NCBI GenBank assembly: GCA_016200035.1
Contig: JACQFM010000148.1
Coordinates: forward strand, 1-8,156
Direction of reading: 5' to 3'
Length of the DNA stretch: 8,156 nt
DNA from: Nitrososphaerota archaeon
GTDB taxonomy: Archaea > Thermoproteota > Nitrososphaeria > Nitrososphaerales > Nitrosopumilaceae
In this document: positions 6,794-8,156 of the stretch, in pieces
Position numbering within the stretch: the first letter of the stretch is position 1
How the letters are laid out: each line of letters opens with the position of its first letter
Notes under the pieces: generated by a model
The model's database searches: none
Told to the model about the DNA's origin: nothing
What the model saw: the letters and a program-made list of their open reading frames with translations, nothing else
Translations under genes and position numbers: made by a program

Positions 6794-6816
6794 CGGCTCA
6801 GCTCATTGTCTTTTTC
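6794..6816 (+). repeat. Dispersed direct repeat, copy 5
   Basis: CGGCTCAGCTCATTGTC followed by TTTTTC is the most diverged copy besides copy 2, keeping CGGCT and GCTCATTGTC. It lies between the 92-residue gene (+) and the 84-residue gene (-), which converge. No sixth copy was found to the right. Confidence 0.6.
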
Positions 6817-6942
6817 TATATATCTCCATTAATCTGTTAATTATCTTCTGTTGCTCCAGGATCAGTATTGTTAAAAGTCATCGGTTTATGGGTTACGTTG
6901 CTATTACAGGCTGATGTGTTATTAATGATAAAGTTAAGGAAA

Positions 6943-7197
6943 TCAGATCAAAAAGACCTGAAATCCGAGAATAAGTCCATCTCTATAAGTGGTTCCGAGA
7001 ATTTTGCCTTGTTGAAATAGACTAACAAAGCCGAGAACTGTTCCACCAATAAAGACAAGTGAAGCGCTAAGGAAAATAAGATTGAAAATTTGAATCTGCT
7101 GAGGAGTATGAGTTTGTCCTAATTCATAGAACTTGATGAAACCATAAACAACTATACATGCAATTAAACCATGCATGCCTCCTTCTTTGCGACTCAC
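6943..7197 (-). CDS. Small multi-pass membrane protein
   Basis: This 84-residue protein has a basic N-terminus (SRKEGG), a hydrophobic helix at about 8-24, a polar loop (ELGQTHTPQQ), a second helix at about 38-61 and a third partly hydrophobic stretch at the C-terminus. No family is recognised; short two-helix membrane proteins are often unassigned. A TATA-like box about 27 bases before GTG 7197 supports a leaderless GTG start. An ATG at codon 8 (7176) follows GGAGG by only one base, too close for a normal ribosome site, so it is a less likely start that would give 77 residues. Repeated GGTAAC motifs lie directly upstream. It follows the DUF3892-like gene on the same strand but has its own promoter. 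Confidence 0.7.
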   Translation of the reverse strand: MSRKEGGMHGLIACIVVYGFIKFYELGQTHTPQQIQIFNLIFLSASLVFIGGTVLGFVSLFQQGKILGTTYRDGLILGFQVFLI

Positions 7198-7218
7198 TTG
7201 ATTATCAAATTGATCATG

Positions 7219-7228
7219 GTTTTTAAAG
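7219..7228 (-). promoter_or_regulatory. TATA-like box of the 84-residue gene
   Basis: CTTTAAAAAC on the minus strand is centred about 27 bases before the GTG at 7197 and lies just downstream of the GGTAAC inverted repeat. Confidence 0.5.
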
Positions 7229-7232
7229 TGAT

Positions 7233-7293
7233 GGTAACGATCTAATCAGATTCTGTTACCTTTTAGGTTGAAAAATTTTTGTTACCGATCGGT
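7233..7293. promoter_or_regulatory. Candidate operator with three GGTAAC/GTTACC sites
   Basis: GGTAAC at 7233-7238 and GTTACC at 7255-7260 form an inverted repeat, with an inner ATCT/AGAT pair at 7240-7243 and 7248-7251. A third GTTACC at 7281-7286 overlaps the 10-base palindrome ACCGATCGGT (7284-7293). The group lies immediately upstream of the TATA-like box of the 84-residue gene, where archaeal activators or factor-recruiting regulators often bind. AAAAATTTTT at 7271-7280 probably serves as the T-tract that ends the DUF3892-like transcript. The regulator is unknown. Confidence 0.45.
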
Positions 7294-7303
7294 TGATAGA
7301 TTG

Positions 7304-7564
7304 CTACTTACATGAGTCAAGAAAATCAAGGTTATTCATTCTAGTATCATCGGGATTTGTTGTTAGATACCACTTTCCTGTTTCTTTATGTTTTCTCGCT
7401 ACTACTTCAGCCTTTTTGTTGTCCTTGAATGTGTAACAACGATTTTCTTTGTTTGCATTAAGCCAATCAACAACAGTCTGCACAGCGTATACTTTATCTC
7501 CTATACCCACGGTGGTTATCACATTATTTTCTTGAATTACACAATTTATCTGAAGTTCAGGCAT
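7304..7564 (-). CDS. DUF3892-like protein
   Basis: The 86-residue protein fits the pattern I recall for DUF3892, a small family of unknown function. An N-terminal strand (LQINCVIQENNVITTVGIGD) is followed by a helix with a conserved-type Trp (VVDWLNANKENRCYTF, W34), a basic hairpin, and the ending WYLTTNPDD to NNLDFLDSC, which parallels the family's YLxT-D to NLLxLPxC end. The Cys at 85 lies one residue before the C-terminus. It is soluble with no signal peptide. ATG 7564 has an A/T-rich TTATTAAT stretch about 25 bases before it. The family assignment is from memory of its motif and is moderately sure; its biochemical role is not known. Confidence 0.7.
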   Translation of the reverse strand: MPELQINCVIQENNVITTVGIGDKVYAVQTVVDWLNANKENRCYTFKDNKKAEVVARKHKETGKWYLTTNPDDTRMNNLDFLDSCK

Positions 7565-7584
7565 CGCTTGTTTATCAATATCTA

Positions 7585-7592
7585 ATTAATAA
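7585..7592 (-). promoter_or_regulatory. TATA-like box of the DUF3892-like gene
   Basis: TTATTAAT on the minus strand is centred about 25 bases before the ATG at 7564, fitting a leaderless transcript. The A/T-rich stretch is nearly symmetric and might also serve the plus strand. Confidence 0.4.
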
Positions 7593-7820
7593 CTTAGTTC
7601 ATATTCAAATCAAAAAAGATGATGGTGTTCCACTGCGCAGATTATGTTTTCCAGTTCCAGAGTGTCATAGACTACCGGACAAAAGTTTTGGCTAAATGGG
7701 GCAGATACCATGTTTCATGAATAAAGTGGGTCCAAAATAAGACCTAGATGATATCCCAGTCTCATCGGGCTTGCCTTATTAGGTGGAGAACTAAATTAAT
7801 TGACAAATTCCCTTCAAGTG

Positions 7821-7840
7821 ATGTAAACAAATGTAAACAC
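7821..7840 (+). repeat. Tandem ten-base repeat
   Basis: ATGTAAACAA is followed at once by ATGTAAACAC, two units differing only in the last base. A ten-base period places both on the same face of the helix, which would suit cooperative protein binding, but no promoter is obvious beside it. Confidence 0.5.
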
Positions 7841-7880
7841 TTTTTTGTTGACTAATTTTGGATCTTCCAAAAATACAAAA

Positions 7881-7894
7881 TAATTGCGCAATTA
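7881..7894. repeat. Perfect 14-base palindrome
   Basis: TAATTGCGCAATTA reads the same on both strands. It lies about 105 bases beyond the 3' end of the Lrp/AsnC-type gene. Dimeric regulators bind sites of this shape, but its position gives no clear target gene. Confidence 0.5.
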
Positions 7895-7998
7895 CCATGC
7901 CAGAAATACCCATCAAAAAGTACAAAAAATCTATTAAAAGTTACATAATTTAAAAAAATTTTGAAAATGGCCTCTGATAATTATACTCAGATGAGCTC

Positions 7999-8156
7999 CT
8001 AACCTTCGGGGTTTACCACTTTGAGGGTCATTGTACTTATCACACGAGAAATACTCCTTATCCTAAGAGCAATTGCTTTATCAAAATCTTCTTGAGATGC
8101 CGCTTGAATTTCCACAATTATGTCGTAAGCTCCAAAAGTAACATATGCTTTCTTTA
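7999..8156 (-). CDS. Lrp/AsnC-type effector (RAM) domain protein, C-terminal part
   Basis: The window ends inside this gene, leaving the last 51 codons. They read KKAYVTFGAYDIIVEI, then a helix (SQEDFDKAIALRIRSI), then a strand STMTLKVVNPEG before TAG. This is the end of the RAM domain of Lrp/AsnC regulators: the GAYD turn after a strand, a helix with KIR-like residues, and a final STxTLxVV strand. In this family the domain binds amino acids or similar effectors and forms oligomers. The missing 5' part decides whether this is a full regulator with a DNA-binding helix-turn-helix or a stand-alone RAM protein of about 75-80 residues, both common in archaea. Confidence 0.85.
   Translation of the reverse strand, partial: KKAYVTFGAYDIIVEIQAASQEDFDKAIALRIRSISRVISTMTLKVVNPEG

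Larger units (their letters stand above)
7565..7998. other. 434-base gap without a convincing gene
   Basis: The gap separates the DUF3892-like gene from the Lrp/AsnC-type gene. It holds a possible 33-codon plus-strand frame (7619-7720), two tandem ten-base units at 7821-7840 and a 14-base palindrome at 7881-7894. The stretch from about 7900 to 7965 is very A-rich on the plus strand, so the minus strand carries T-tracts that could end the Lrp/AsnC-type transcript. No tRNA or other structured RNA was recognised. Confidence 0.5.

Noticed and set aside
2414..6816. The repeats as a CRISPR array or integron attC sites
   Set aside because: Spacing is 690-1614 bases with whole genes between copies, so it is not CRISPR. 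The unit lacks the GTTRRRY/RYYYAAC ends and the paired arms of attC, and no cas or integrase gene is present.
2439..7204. Shared TCACTTGATTA at 2439 and 7194
   Set aside because: An 11-base match between two places is expected several times by chance in a window of this size.
7619..7720. 33-codon plus-strand frame beginning MMVFHCADYVFQF
   Set aside because: An A/T-rich element lies about 28 bases before it, so a leaderless peptide is possible, but it is too short and has no recognised match to support.
7613..7765. Minus-strand frame beginning MRLGYHLGLILDPLYS, continuing through one TGA
   Set aside because: It needs a nonsense codon to be ignored and shows no family features. It could be a relic, but chance explains it equally well.
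7898..7954. 18-codon frame MPEIPIKKYKKSIKSYII
   Set aside because: It lies in A-rich sequence where Lys/Ile codons arise by chance, and the upstream TATA-like signal is weak.

Overview
The window is AT-rich and looks archaeal, most likely from a member of the Nitrososphaerota (Thaumarchaeota, ammonia-oxidizing archaea). This lineage call is an inference. The direct evidence is that nearly every gene has an A/T-rich TATA-like box centred about 24-28 bases before its start codon and no usable Shine-Dalgarno site, which fits leaderless archaeal transcripts. Several genes appear to start with GTG or TTG. The left-hand end of the window's last gene encodes an Lrp/AsnC-type RAM domain, a kind common in these archaea. 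No rRNA, tRNA, CRISPR array, transposase or integrase was found.

Layout: 127-1932 (+) is a two-HKD phospholipase D-like protein. A 577-base gap follows, holding a probable decayed gene for a small secreted or membrane protein (2071-2294). From about 2410 to 6820 there is a run of unrelated genes in both orientations: a 283-residue protein with DGDMH and EIHPV motifs (-), a 281-residue single-pass membrane protein (+), a 172-residue helical protein (+), a short tyrosinase-like copper protein (-), a 186-residue helical protein (-) and a 92-residue beta-rich protein (+). To the right are an 84-residue membrane protein (-), a DUF3892-like protein (-), a 434-base gap without a convincing gene, and the 3' end of an Lrp/AsnC effector-domain gene (-).

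The main unexplained structure is a dispersed direct repeat, consensus CGGCTTCGCTCATTGTCC, often followed by TTTTCGGTT. Five copies (2414, 3415, 5028, 5717, 6794) are all on the + strand and all intergenic, whichever way the neighbouring genes point. They cut the accessory run into blocks of one or two genes, each gene with its own promoter. This resembles a gene-cassette arrangement, but no recombinase is visible, and an ordinary dispersed intergenic repeat remains possible.

No shared pathway can be shown for these genes. Convergent and divergent orientations with separate promoters argue against a single operon. The tyrosinase-like protein keeps the CuB histidines but appears to have Asn in place of the central CuA histidine.
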